A DNA stretch of 64,000 bases from an uncultured Acidobacteriota bacterium (lineage in GTDB: Bacteria > Acidobacteriota > Blastocatellia > RBC074). Both the position numbers and the translations under genes were made by a program. The DNA lies in assembly GCA_902825875.1 (NCBI GenBank), contig CADECP010000007.1, positions 124,001-188,000 on the forward strand. The letters run 5' to 3'. The notes below the pieces were generated by a model. That model saw nothing but the letters and a program-made list of their open reading frames with translations, had not been told where the DNA came from and did not search any database. Shown piece after piece: positions 17,634 through 25,123 of the stretch; within the stretch, counting starts at the first letter, position 1; the number at the start of each line of letters is the position of its first letter.

Positions 17634-18394
17634 AAACCTCTTCCCTTCCGCAACCCAACCCTGAATTCAACGCTTCCGGCAAACATGGCGCAGTGCAAGC
17701 CATGTTTGCCGACATCGCGCCCAGCTACGACCGGCTGAACCACCTGCTTTCGGTCAACATTGATAAAGTCTGGCGACGGTTCACGGTCAAAAAACTGATG
17801 GACGTGCTGGAACGACCGAATGCCATTGCGCTGGATTTGTGCTGCGGCACGGCGGATTTGACGCTGGAACTGGAAAAACACGCGCGAGTCATCGGCTGTG
17901 ATTTCTGCCATCCGATGCTGGTCATCGGCAACGAAAAGCTGGCCGCTCGCCAAGCTGGCAAGGCTCGACTGGCCGAAGGCGATGCCCTGCATTTGCCGTT
18001 TGGCGAGCAGAGCTTCGACGCAGTGACGAACGCCTTCGGGCTTCGCAATCTGGAAAGCGTCGAAACCGGACTGGCCGAAATTCATCGAGTTCTAAAGCCC
18101 GGCGGACGCGCCGCGATTCTGGAGTTTTCGCGTCCTGTTATTCCCGTTTTTCGCCAAGCCTTCGAGTTTTATTTCCACAACATCCTGCCGCGAATCGGCT
18201 CGCTGATTTCCGGTTCGTCTGTGGCTTATACCTACTTGCCAAAATCGGTCAGCAACTTCCCGGATCAAAAACGACTGGAGGAAATGATGCGCTCTGCCGG
18301 ATTCGTGAATGTGCGCTATCACAACCTGTCCGCGGGAATCGCCGCGTTGCATTTGGGCGAACGCGCTTTGCCGCCTGCCGACACAAAAAGCTAG
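17630..18394 (+). CDS. ubiE: Demethylmenaquinone (ubiquinone-type) methyltransferase
   Basis: The protein has 254 residues. Class I SAM-methyltransferase motifs of UbiE/MenG are present: MFADIAPSYDRLNHLLS, ALDLCCGTADLTLELE (SAM-binding loop), DALHLPFGEQSFDAVTNAFGLRN and RVLKPGGRAAILEFS. It methylates the quinone ring in the last step of menaquinone synthesis at the membrane. For an Acidobacteria-like host the menaquinone role (menG) is more likely than ubiquinone. The GTG start overlaps the stop of the M16-like gene (GTGA), so the two are translationally coupled. Confidence 0.92.
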   Translation: MKTSSLPQPNPEFNASGKHGAVQAMFADIAPSYDRLNHLLSVNIDKVWRRFTVKKLMDVLERPNAIALDLCCGTADLTLELEKHARVIGCDFCHPMLVIGNEKLAARQAGKARLAEGDALHLPFGEQSFDAVTNAFGLRNLESVETGLAEIHRVLKPGGRAAILEFSRPVIPVFRQAFEFYFHNILPRIGSLISGSSVAYTYLPKSVSNFPDQKRLEEMMRSAGFVNVRYHNLSAGIAALHLGERALPPADTKS

Positions 18395-18434
18395 AATCCT
18401 TCTGTCACCAATCTTCACTTAGGAGGTCGCAACT

Positions 18435-19016
18435 ATGGCTCCGACAATTCAAGCAGCAGTGGCTGTTCTGGCCGAACTCGATGGCAAGGAATACGACCTG
18501 CAGGAAAAGGGCTACGAGTTGATTGACGGCAATTGGGAGGCAAAAGACATGGGAAGCTCCAGACACGGCGGTGTAGGCACTCGCCTGATTATTCGATTGG
18601 GTGGCTTTGTTGAATCACAACGATTGGGCGGAGTTTACGGCCCGGACACAACGTTCCAGATTGGCCACAATGAACGGTTGCCAGATGTTTCTTTCATTTC
18701 TGCCGCGCGAATGCCTGAAGAAGGCGAAACCGACGGGAAATGGTTGGTCGCTCCCGATCTGGCGGTTGAAGTCGTCTCGCCAAGCGAGAGCTGGGCCAAG
18801 GTCAATCGCAAAATTCACGATTACTTTTCGTCGGGCGTCCAACAAGTCTGGCTGGTGTCTTTGGAGTTCAACGAAATTCACGTCTACGACTCGCCGAAAG
18901 GAATGATTGTGCTCGGCGAAGACGATCAACTGACTAGCGAAAAGCTGTTGCCGGGCTTCCGCTGCTCGATCCGCGAATTATTTCAAGCCCCAGCGGGAAA
19001 GACTGCAATCAACTGA
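18435..19016 (+). CDS. Uma2 family protein (PD-(D/E)XK fold), copy 1
   Basis: The protein has 193 residues. Core motifs are YELIDG, HGGVGTRLIIRL, GPDTTFQI, LPDVSFISAARMP, PDLAVEVVSPSES and KIHDYFSSGVQQVWLVS. The family has a restriction-endonuclease-like fold with conserved D and ExK-type residues (here PDLAVEVVSPS...K), but its biological function is unknown; it is often multicopy in Cyanobacteria and Acidobacteria. A strong ribosome binding site (TAGGAGG) precedes the ATG. A more distant homologue is at 59160-59906. Confidence 0.85.
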   Translation: MAPTIQAAVAVLAELDGKEYDLQEKGYELIDGNWEAKDMGSSRHGGVGTRLIIRLGGFVESQRLGGVYGPDTTFQIGHNERLPDVSFISAARMPEEGETDGKWLVAPDLAVEVVSPSESWAKVNRKIHDYFSSGVQQVWLVSLEFNEIHVYDSPKGMIVLGEDDQLTSEKLLPGFRCSIRELFQAPAGKTAIN

Positions 19017-19032
19017 CGATCTTCATATTTCT

Positions 19033-20463
19033 ATGATCGAACCAATCAAGTTTTTCACTGACAAATTCAACATCACCGTTTCGCAAATTGAATCGTTGCT
19101 GGGCGCGGCCTTGTCGAAAGGCGGCGATTACGCCGACCTGTATTTTGAATACAACGTGCTGAACAACCTCAGTCTGGAAGAGCAGATCATCAAATCGGCC
19201 AATCGCGCCGTGCGGCAAGGCGTTGGCGTTCGAGTCATTTCCGGCGAACGAACAGGCTTTGCTTATTGCGATGAAATTTCGGTTGACGCCATTCGCAAAG
19301 CCGCCGTCACTGCCGCTTGCATCGCCGACAGCGCGGTTTCGGTCGGAGCCGTCAACATTTCGGCGGGCAAAGCGACACGCGACCTGTATCCGGTCAAGCA
19401 ATTGCTCGGAGATCAGTCGCTGGAATCAAAGATCGAGTTGCTGAAACAAATTGATCGAACTGCGCGCGCTTACGACCAGCGCATTCGGGAAGTCCAGGCA
19501 GGGCTTTCTGACGAATTCAAAGTCGTCTTGATCGCTACTTCGGAAGGTTTGTTGATCGGCGATGTGCAGCCGCTGGCTCGGACGCGCGTCATGTGCATCG
19601 CTGACGACGACGGCAATCTGCAATCCGGCGTTTCGGGCGGAGGCGGACGGATCGGGTTTGATTACTTCAACGACGCGATCATCGAACATTACGCCAACGA
19701 AGCCGCTCGGCAGGCGATTGTCCAACTTGAAGCGACGGACGCTCCGGCGGGAACTATGGAAGTTGTGTTGGGCGCAGGCTGGCCGGGAATTCTGTTGCAC
19801 GAAGCCGTCGGCCATGGCCTCGAAGCCGATTTCAATCGCAAAGGCACGTCGGCGTTTTCCGGCTTGATTGGCCAAAAAGTCGCCAGCGAACTTTGTACTG
19901 TCGTTGACGAAGGTTCGATTCCGAATCGGCGCGGTTCGCTGAACGTTGACGATGAAGGCAATCCGACCGGTCAAACTGTGTTAATTGAAAACGGAATTTT
20001 GCGCGGCTATTTGCAGGACAAGCTGAGTTCGCGGCTGACCGGTGCAGGATTGACCGGCAATGGTCGCCGCGAAAGTTATCGCCATCTGCCGATGCCGCGA
20101 ATGACGAACACTTTTATGTTGAGCGGCAACGACGCTCCGGCGGACATCATCGCTTCGGTCAAGCGCGGACTTTACGCCGTGCAATTCGGCGGCGGACAGG
20201 TGGACATCACCAACGGCAAATTCGTTTTTTCCGCCAGTGAAGCGTATTTGATCGAAGACGGCAAAATCACTTCGCCGGTCAAAGGCGCGACGTTGATCGG
20301 CAACGGCCCGGTCGCGCTGACCAAAGTCGTCGCGGTCGGCAACGATCTGGCTTTGGACGAAGGCATTGGGACTTGCGGCAAAGACGGGCAGTCGGTTCCG
20401 GTCGGTGTTGGCATGCCTACGATCAAGATTTCCGAAATGACGGTTGGCGGAACCAAAGGGTAA
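19033..20463 (+). CDS. tldD: Metalloprotease TldD
   Basis: The protein has 476 residues, the usual length. TldD features are QGVGVRVISGERTGFAY, TRVMCIADD, the zinc motif HEAVGH (about 256-261) followed by GLEADF, RRGSLNVDDEG, and the C-terminal ITNGKFVFSASEAYLIEDGKI and CGKDGQSVPVGVG. TldD forms a heterodimer with TldE, removes unfolded or leader peptides and processes some RiPPs. Its partner gene (21224-22576) follows but is separated by a DUF433/DUF5615 pair. Confidence 0.95.
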   Translation: MIEPIKFFTDKFNITVSQIESLLGAALSKGGDYADLYFEYNVLNNLSLEEQIIKSANRAVRQGVGVRVISGERTGFAYCDEISVDAIRKAAVTAACIADSAVSVGAVNISAGKATRDLYPVKQLLGDQSLESKIELLKQIDRTARAYDQRIREVQAGLSDEFKVVLIATSEGLLIGDVQPLARTRVMCIADDDGNLQSGVSGGGGRIGFDYFNDAIIEHYANEAARQAIVQLEATDAPAGTMEVVLGAGWPGILLHEAVGHGLEADFNRKGTSAFSGLIGQKVASELCTVVDEGSIPNRRGSLNVDDEGNPTGQTVLIENGILRGYLQDKLSSRLTGAGLTGNGRRESYRHLPMPRMTNTFMLSGNDAPADIIASVKRGLYAVQFGGGQVDITNGKFVFSASEAYLIEDGKITSPVKGATLIGNGPVALTKVVAVGNDLALDEGIGTCGKDGQSVPVGVGMPTIKISEMTVGGTKG

Positions 20464-20493
20464 AAGGCGATAATCCGTTTGGAGGTAAAAGCT

Positions 20494-20850
20494 ATGGTTG
20501 CAGTTGAAACAGTACAGGCCACGCCGTTTGAACAATGGTCTGATGGAAGCGTTCGCATCGTCGGGACAAGAGTCCACCTCTACCTCATTCTTCACCATTT
20601 CAAACAAGGGGCTTCGGCTGAGGAAATCAACGAACGATTCCCGGCGGTCAGCTTGGAAAAGGCTCACTCTGTAATTGCTTACTATAAAAGCCATCAGGCT
20701 GAACTTGACGCCTATCTTCAAAAAGGTGACGAAGAGGAGGCTGCTTTCATGAAGCGACTTGAAGCCGATCCGAATTATCAGGCGGAGCGAGTGGCGATTC
20801 GTGAACGGCTCATGAGGCGCTGGGAAGAAATGCAAAGGAACCAGGCATAA
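20494..20850 (+). CDS. DUF433 protein (putative antitoxin), pair 2
   Basis: The protein has 118 residues from the ATG at 20494, chosen because GGAGG lies seven bases upstream. Core: VRIVGTRVHLYLILHHFKQGASAEEINERFPAVSLEKAHSVIAYYKSHQAELDAYL, typical for the short helix-turn-helix DUF433 domain. It is followed 15 bases later by its DUF5615 partner. It is equivalent to the gene at 5081-5452 but quite divergent, so this does not look like a recent duplication. Confidence 0.85.
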   Translation: MVAVETVQATPFEQWSDGSVRIVGTRVHLYLILHHFKQGASAEEINERFPAVSLEKAHSVIAYYKSHQAELDAYLQKGDEEEAAFMKRLEADPNYQAERVAIRERLMRRWEEMQRNQA

Positions 20851-20865
20851 GCGAGAGGTGTTTTG

Positions 20866-21216
20866 ATGTGGCGAGTGTTATTGGACCAGAACTTCGATCA
20901 TCGAATTCTGGATGGCTTGCTGAAACGGGTTCCGCAACTTGATTACCTGACCGCTCATCAAGCCGGATGGGGGCAATTGGGCGATCCGGATTTGCTGATT
21001 GAAGCGGCCAAAGTGCAAAGAGTTTTATTGACTCATGATTTGCAGACGATGCCTCAGCACATTGCCAACGTGATGACTTCGGGGCACGACATTACTGGGG
21101 TTTTCATCGTCCCTGGCAGCCTCACGCTGGCTGAAGCAATTGATGAGCTTGAATTGATTTTAACTGGAAGTGATCAAGCTGACTGGTTCAACACTTACCG
21201 GATTTTGCCGCTTTGA
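20866..21216 (+). CDS. DUF5615 PIN-like protein (putative toxin), pair 2
   Basis: The protein has 116 residues. VLLDQNFDHRILDGLL at the N-terminus and GDPDLLIEAAKVQRVLLTHDLQTMPQHIANVM carry the conserved acidic residues of the PIN-like fold. The homologue at 4720-5073 shares LVSHDVNTMPVHFANFI. The ATG at 20866 has AGAGGTG upstream. The stop lies 7 bases before the tldE ATG, so the pair may be co-transcribed with tldE. Confidence 0.85.
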   Translation: MWRVLLDQNFDHRILDGLLKRVPQLDYLTAHQAGWGQLGDPDLLIEAAKVQRVLLTHDLQTMPQHIANVMTSGHDITGVFIVPGSLTLAEAIDELELILTGSDQADWFNTYRILPL

Positions 21217-21223
21217 AGAATCA

Positions 21224-22576
21224 ATGACCACACAAATTTCTACAGACTTGCTTTCCGAAATCGTCGCTCAGGCGATCAAACGCGGCGCGACTGACGCCGA
21301 AGCCATCGCCAGCGAAACCACAGAATTTTCCGTCGAAGTCCGGCTAGGCGAAATTGAAAAGCTGCAAGAGGCAGCTTCGCGCGGTGTAGGTTTGCGAGTG
21401 TTGTGCGAAGGGCGACAGGCTTCATGTTCGACTTCGGATGTCTCGGCGGAAGGCATCGAAGAATTGATCGCCAACGCCGTCGAAATGGCCAAACGAACTT
21501 CAGTTGACGAAGCTGCCATTTTGCCAGCGCGCGAAGAATTGGCGACGACGATTCCTGACTTGGGATTGTTTGATCCGGCGATTGTCGAACTGGCTCCAGA
21601 ACGCAAAATTGAAATGGCTCGCGCCGCTGAAGCTGCTGCGCGCGGCTTCGATTCGCGCATCGTCAATTCCGAAGGCGGCGCTTGTTCAACCACTGTCGGC
21701 AAAGTCACGCTGGCCAACAGCGCAGGATTTGCGGGCGAATACACTGCGACGAATTGCAATTTGATGGCCGTTCCCGTGGCCAAAGATGGCGAACAGATGC
21801 AGGTGGGATTTTGGGGAGACCGGCAACGGCGATTGACGGCATTGGATTCGTCGGAAGCGATTGGTAAAGAAGCCGCCCGGCGCGCGCTTCGCAAACTCGG
21901 CGGGCGGAAAGTCGCCACGACAGAAGTCCCGATTGTTTTCGAGTTCGGCGCGACCGAAGACCTGCTCGGAGATTTTTTTGAAGCGGTCGAAGGTGGTGCG
22001 ATTTTTCGCCGGTCGTCGTTTTTGGTCGGGCAGTTGGGCGAACAAATCGCTTCGCCGCTCGTGACGATTGTGGACGACGGAACCTTGCCGGGCGAAATCG
22101 GTTCGCGGCCATTCGACGGCGAAGGTTTGCCGACTCGGCGAACTGTCGTGGTCGAAAACGGCGTGCTGAAAAGTTATTTGCTGAATGCTTACACTGCGCG
22201 AAAACTGAATTTGCGCTCGACGGGAAATGCCGCTCGCGGATTGACCGGAGCGCCAAGCGTCGGCATCGGAAACTTTTTCGTTGCGCCTGGAGTCCATACG
22301 CCGGAAGAAATCATTGCTTCGGTGAAAGAAGGATTTTACGTCACGGAAATGATTGGTTTCGGTTTCAACCCGGTGACGGGCGATTATTCGCGCGGAGCCG
22401 CCGGTTGGTGGATCGAAAATGGCCGCTTAAGTTTTCCGGTCGAAGAGGTGACGATTGCCGGCAACTTCAAAGACATGCTGAAAGGCATCGAAATGATCGG
22501 CAATGATTTCCGCTTTCGAGGCAAGATCGCTGCTCCGACGATCAAAGTGAATCGAATGATGGTCAGCGGCGAATGA
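21224..22576 (+). CDS. tldE: TldE/PmbA, partner of TldD
   Basis: The protein has 450 residues from the ATG at 21224; the longer frame would run back into the DUF5615 gene. It has the TldD/PmbA fold (RGVGLRVLCEGRQASCSTSDVS, GEYTATNCNLMAVPVAKDGEQMQVGFWGD, IGSRPFDGEGLPTRRTVVVENG, MIGFGFNPVTGDYSRGAAGWWIENG) but lacks the HExxxH zinc site, as expected for TldE. It completes the TldD/E peptidase. Confidence 0.93.
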   Translation: MTTQISTDLLSEIVAQAIKRGATDAEAIASETTEFSVEVRLGEIEKLQEAASRGVGLRVLCEGRQASCSTSDVSAEGIEELIANAVEMAKRTSVDEAAILPAREELATTIPDLGLFDPAIVELAPERKIEMARAAEAAARGFDSRIVNSEGGACSTTVGKVTLANSAGFAGEYTATNCNLMAVPVAKDGEQMQVGFWGDRQRRLTALDSSEAIGKEAARRALRKLGGRKVATTEVPIVFEFGATEDLLGDFFEAVEGGAIFRRSSFLVGQLGEQIASPLVTIVDDGTLPGEIGSRPFDGEGLPTRRTVVVENGVLKSYLLNAYTARKLNLRSTGNAARGLTGAPSVGIGNFFVAPGVHTPEEIIASVKEGFYVTEMIGFGFNPVTGDYSRGAAGWWIENGRLSFPVEEVTIAGNFKDMLKGIEMIGNDFRFRGKIAAPTIKVNRMMVSGE

Positions 22577-22610
22577 ATTACTCTGTGAATTTCAACGTTT
22601 GAGGTGAGTC

Positions 22611-23126
22611 ATGTTTGAAAACGAAGAAGACAAAGAACTGGCCGCAGCTAAAAAACGTTCGCGCGCCATTTTGCTGGGCGGATCGGCGGTTGTCGTTTTG
22701 CTGGCCGCGATTATCATTTTGTTGGCCAAAAACAAACCGCACGAAGCCGCGTCATTGGATGACGCCGTTCGCGCTGGAAGCGCCGAGTTCGAGGCTTACA
22801 AAAGCAAAGTGGAAATTGACATCAAACCCGAAGACAAGCGCACTTACGACAATTTGATTGGCATGTTCCAGATCGAAGTCCGCGCCAACGTCACCAATCG
22901 CGGAGACCGTCCGATCGCAGGTTTGGAATTGGTCGGCAAGATGTTCGATATGGAAGACAAAACCATTTCACAACGTTCCAGCATCCCAATTCCGCGCGCC
23001 AGGACCAAGCCGCTGAATCCGGGAGAGACCATGCGCGTCAGCGTGAAAATTGACGCTCCATCAAAAATCACCGAAGCCGAAGTCAAAGATGTGACGATTG
23101 AATTGAAAGGGCTGAAGTTGCAGTAA
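22611..23126 (+). CDS. Single-pass membrane protein of unknown function
   Basis: The protein has 171 residues. A charged N-terminus is followed by one membrane helix (about 19-39, ILLGGSAVVVLLAAIIILLA) and an outward soluble domain of beta-sandwich type (IEVRANVTNRGDRPIAGLELVGKMFD, PLNPGETMRVSVKIDAPS). The pattern resembles domains that carry a FxxxG-type extracellular or periplasmic Ig-like fold (as in DUF2393 or FxLYD proteins), but I cannot name the family. GAGGTGA precedes the ATG. A terminator follows. Confidence 0.7.
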   Translation: MFENEEDKELAAAKKRSRAILLGGSAVVVLLAAIIILLAKNKPHEAASLDDAVRAGSAEFEAYKSKVEIDIKPEDKRTYDNLIGMFQIEVRANVTNRGDRPIAGLELVGKMFDMEDKTISQRSSIPIPRARTKPLNPGETMRVSVKIDAPSKITEAEVKDVTIELKGLKLQ

Positions 23127-23147
23127 GCCGGGAAAATTCTGAAAAAC

Positions 23148-23189
23148 AAAAAGGCGAGCACAGATGAATCATGCTGTGCTCGCCTTTTT
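23148..23189. terminator. Bidirectional Rho-independent terminator
   Basis: A perfect 16-bp stem (AAAAAGGCGAGCACAG / CTGTGCTCGCCTTTTT) with a 10-base loop lies between two convergent genes (22611-23126 and 23211-24554). A/T runs on both sides let it serve both strands. Confidence 0.93.
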
Positions 23190-23210
23190 ACGTTTGGATG
23201 TGGTTTAAGC

Positions 23211-24554
23211 TCAGTTGATGTTTTTGATGACCGAAGCCGGAATTTCGGCAGTGGCTTCGACCGGAACGACGACTCGTTCGCGGAAAAACCGGTGCGCGAT
23301 GGAGGCGTAAATTTTTCCGGCAATCGCCGTCGCGTGATTGCCGCCGAGTTTGGAATCGGTGGTAATCACAGTCACGACAACTTTGGGATTTTCCACGCTG
23401 GAAAACGACGTGAACAAACGCAGCTTGTCGCGGTTGCCCGTGCAAGTTCCGGTTTTGCCAGCAACCTGAAACATCGGATTTGCCGCAGGTCGAGCCGTTC
23501 CAAAATTCACTGCTCCGATCATGCCGGGCATCATTTTGGTGCGGTCTTCGTCGGACATTTCGATCTTGCGTTTGAGTTCAGGTTTGAATTCGGCAGCGTC
23601 TTCGGCAGTGCGAGGCACGCGCGGAACATACAGGTTTCCGCCGTTGGCAATCGCCGCAGTGAAAGCCGACAACTGAATTGCTGTTACTCCAAATCCATCG
23701 CCGTGGCTGGGCATCAAGGTCGTTCCTTCTTCAGGAATGAAGCCTTCGCTTTCGTTGGCGTAATTGACTCCGGTCTTTTCTCCGAAACCATAATTTTCAG
23801 CGTACTTGATGACCTGGTCGTAACCCATTGAGCGGCCAATTACCTGGAAAAAGGGGTTGTTCGATTTCGCCAGAGCGTAGGTCAAATCCATGCTGGAACG
23901 GCGACTGATCTGAACGGCTTCGTCCGGTTCAATGGCTTTCTGGTTCAATGCCGCCAAGCCGACGATCATTTTGACCGTCGAACAGGGTTTGACCGGCGAA
24001 CGTAGCGCCATTTGTTGATTGACGACGGTGAAAATGCGTCCGGTGTTCGGATCCATAACCACGACTGTGGCCGAACGCCCGCTCATGGCGTTCAACACCG
24101 CCTGACGAATTTCCGGGTCTTCGCCTTCGACCTGATCTTTTTCGATATAGTTGTTGGTCAGGTTTCGCAGAGCGGCATCGCGTGCGCGCATCGCTCTCAA
24201 ACGCGCCAGATACAGCGCGCGAGCGCGGCGGCGGCGAGCCGAACGCGACAATTTGGAACTGGAACCTTTGGATAAGCGGCTACGAGCGGAACGCGATTGG
24301 CGTTTGGAAGTCGCCGTGTAACGCGAACGGCTTCGGCGGCTGCGGCTGCGGCTGGCGACAGCTTTGCCTTTTTTGCCGGAGGATTTTTTGGCGACAGCGG
24401 CTTTTTTCTGTTTACTGTTGGCGACAGCGGCTTTTTTCTGTTTACTGGCGGATGCTTTCTTCGATTTGGCTTGAGCCTGTGACGAAGTTCCCACGCAAAC
24501 GGCCAGCAAAATCACAACTGATAACGTCGTGACAAAGCGAAAAGTCTTTTTCAT
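23211..24554 (-). CDS. Penicillin-binding transpeptidase with very basic linker
   Basis: The protein has 447 residues. A signal peptide (about 1-28) is followed by about 90 residues almost wholly of Lys, Arg, Ser and Ala (30-120). The transpeptidase domain has the three active-site motifs: SxxK as STVK (S192, K195), SxN as SNN (231-233) and KTG (367-369). There is no transglycosylase or dimerisation domain. It should cross-link peptidoglycan stem peptides or act as a related carboxypeptidase. The basic segment may bind anionic wall polymer or lipid. Its DNA contains two nearly identical 30-base units (24391-24420, 24421-24450) encoding KQKKAAVA twice. Confidence 0.85.
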   Translation of the reverse strand: MKKTFRFVTTLSVVILLAVCVGTSSQAQAKSKKASASKQKKAAVANSKQKKAAVAKKSSGKKGKAVASRSRSRRSRSRYTATSKRQSRSARSRLSKGSSSKLSRSARRRRARALYLARLRAMRARDAALRNLTNNYIEKDQVEGEDPEIRQAVLNAMSGRSATVVVMDPNTGRIFTVVNQQMALRSPVKPCSTVKMIVGLAALNQKAIEPDEAVQISRRSSMDLTYALAKSNNPFFQVIGRSMGYDQVIKYAENYGFGEKTGVNYANESEGFIPEEGTTLMPSHGDGFGVTAIQLSAFTAAIANGGNLYVPRVPRTAEDAAEFKPELKRKIEMSDEDRTKMMPGMIGAVNFGTARPAANPMFQVAGKTGTCTGNRDKLRLFTSFSSVENPKVVVTVITTDSKLGGNHATAIAGKIYASIAHRFFRERVVVPVEATAEIPASVIKNIN

Positions 24555-25123
24555 TTTTCAATCCCTTTCTTGCCCTCGTTCGGGTGCGTCATCTATTTAC
24601 ATTCTTTGGCGTGACGCTGCCGATGAGCGTTTGGAGCAACTAGCTTCGGGGCGCTAGCGCCGGACAATAATGATTCAGCAAAGTGTACTTAACAAATTCT
24701 CTTGAACTATTTGATTCAGTCGAAGTTCGCCGACTTTACAGCTAAGGGGTTAGCGCACGGGGCGGAGTCTAACAAAACTTGTCTTGAGCAACAACCAAAG
24801 AATCCGAGCGGTTCAGGCTCTATTCATTTTCAACTTCGTTGCCCGGCATATTCCTACGCCACATTATTTTCGGTCTTCAGCAAAAGAAAGTTCTTGACGC
24901 CCCCCCCCTGCAAGAGGTGTACCTTCTGCGCGTCTCAAATCCACCAAGCTCATTCAATTCAAAATTCGATTGATTGCTCGTTGCCGCGAAAGCCGGAGAG
25001 CCTGACCTGCAACGACGGTTGGTCGTTTGCCGTCAGCAGAAAGCCTCTACGCCACCCCGGAGTTTCTCTCGACAGCCCTAACCCAAACCTGGTTTGCCAG
25101 GTTTGTCAGCAGGAGTGTGTCTT
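24555..25123. other. Gene-free region upstream of the RHS gene
   Basis: There is no convincing frame in these 569 bases. It contains a short palindrome (GCTTCGGGGCGCTAGCGCC near 24648), the C9 tract and possible promoter at 24894-24925, an AACGAC/GTCGTT hairpin near 25010, and AAACCTGG-TTTG-CCAGGTTT (25085-25104) directly before the RHS ribosome binding site. The RNA leader is therefore probably structured. Confidence 0.5.
24894..24925 (+). promoter_or_regulatory. Possible phase-variable promoter with poly-C spacer
   Basis: TTGACG (24894-24899) is followed directly by nine C (24900-24908) and then by a weak -10 TACCTT (24920-24925). The spacer is now 20 bases; loss of two or three C would bring it to 17-18. 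It lies about 200 bases upstream of the RHS gene. The elements are visible; the switching is inference. Confidence 0.35.
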
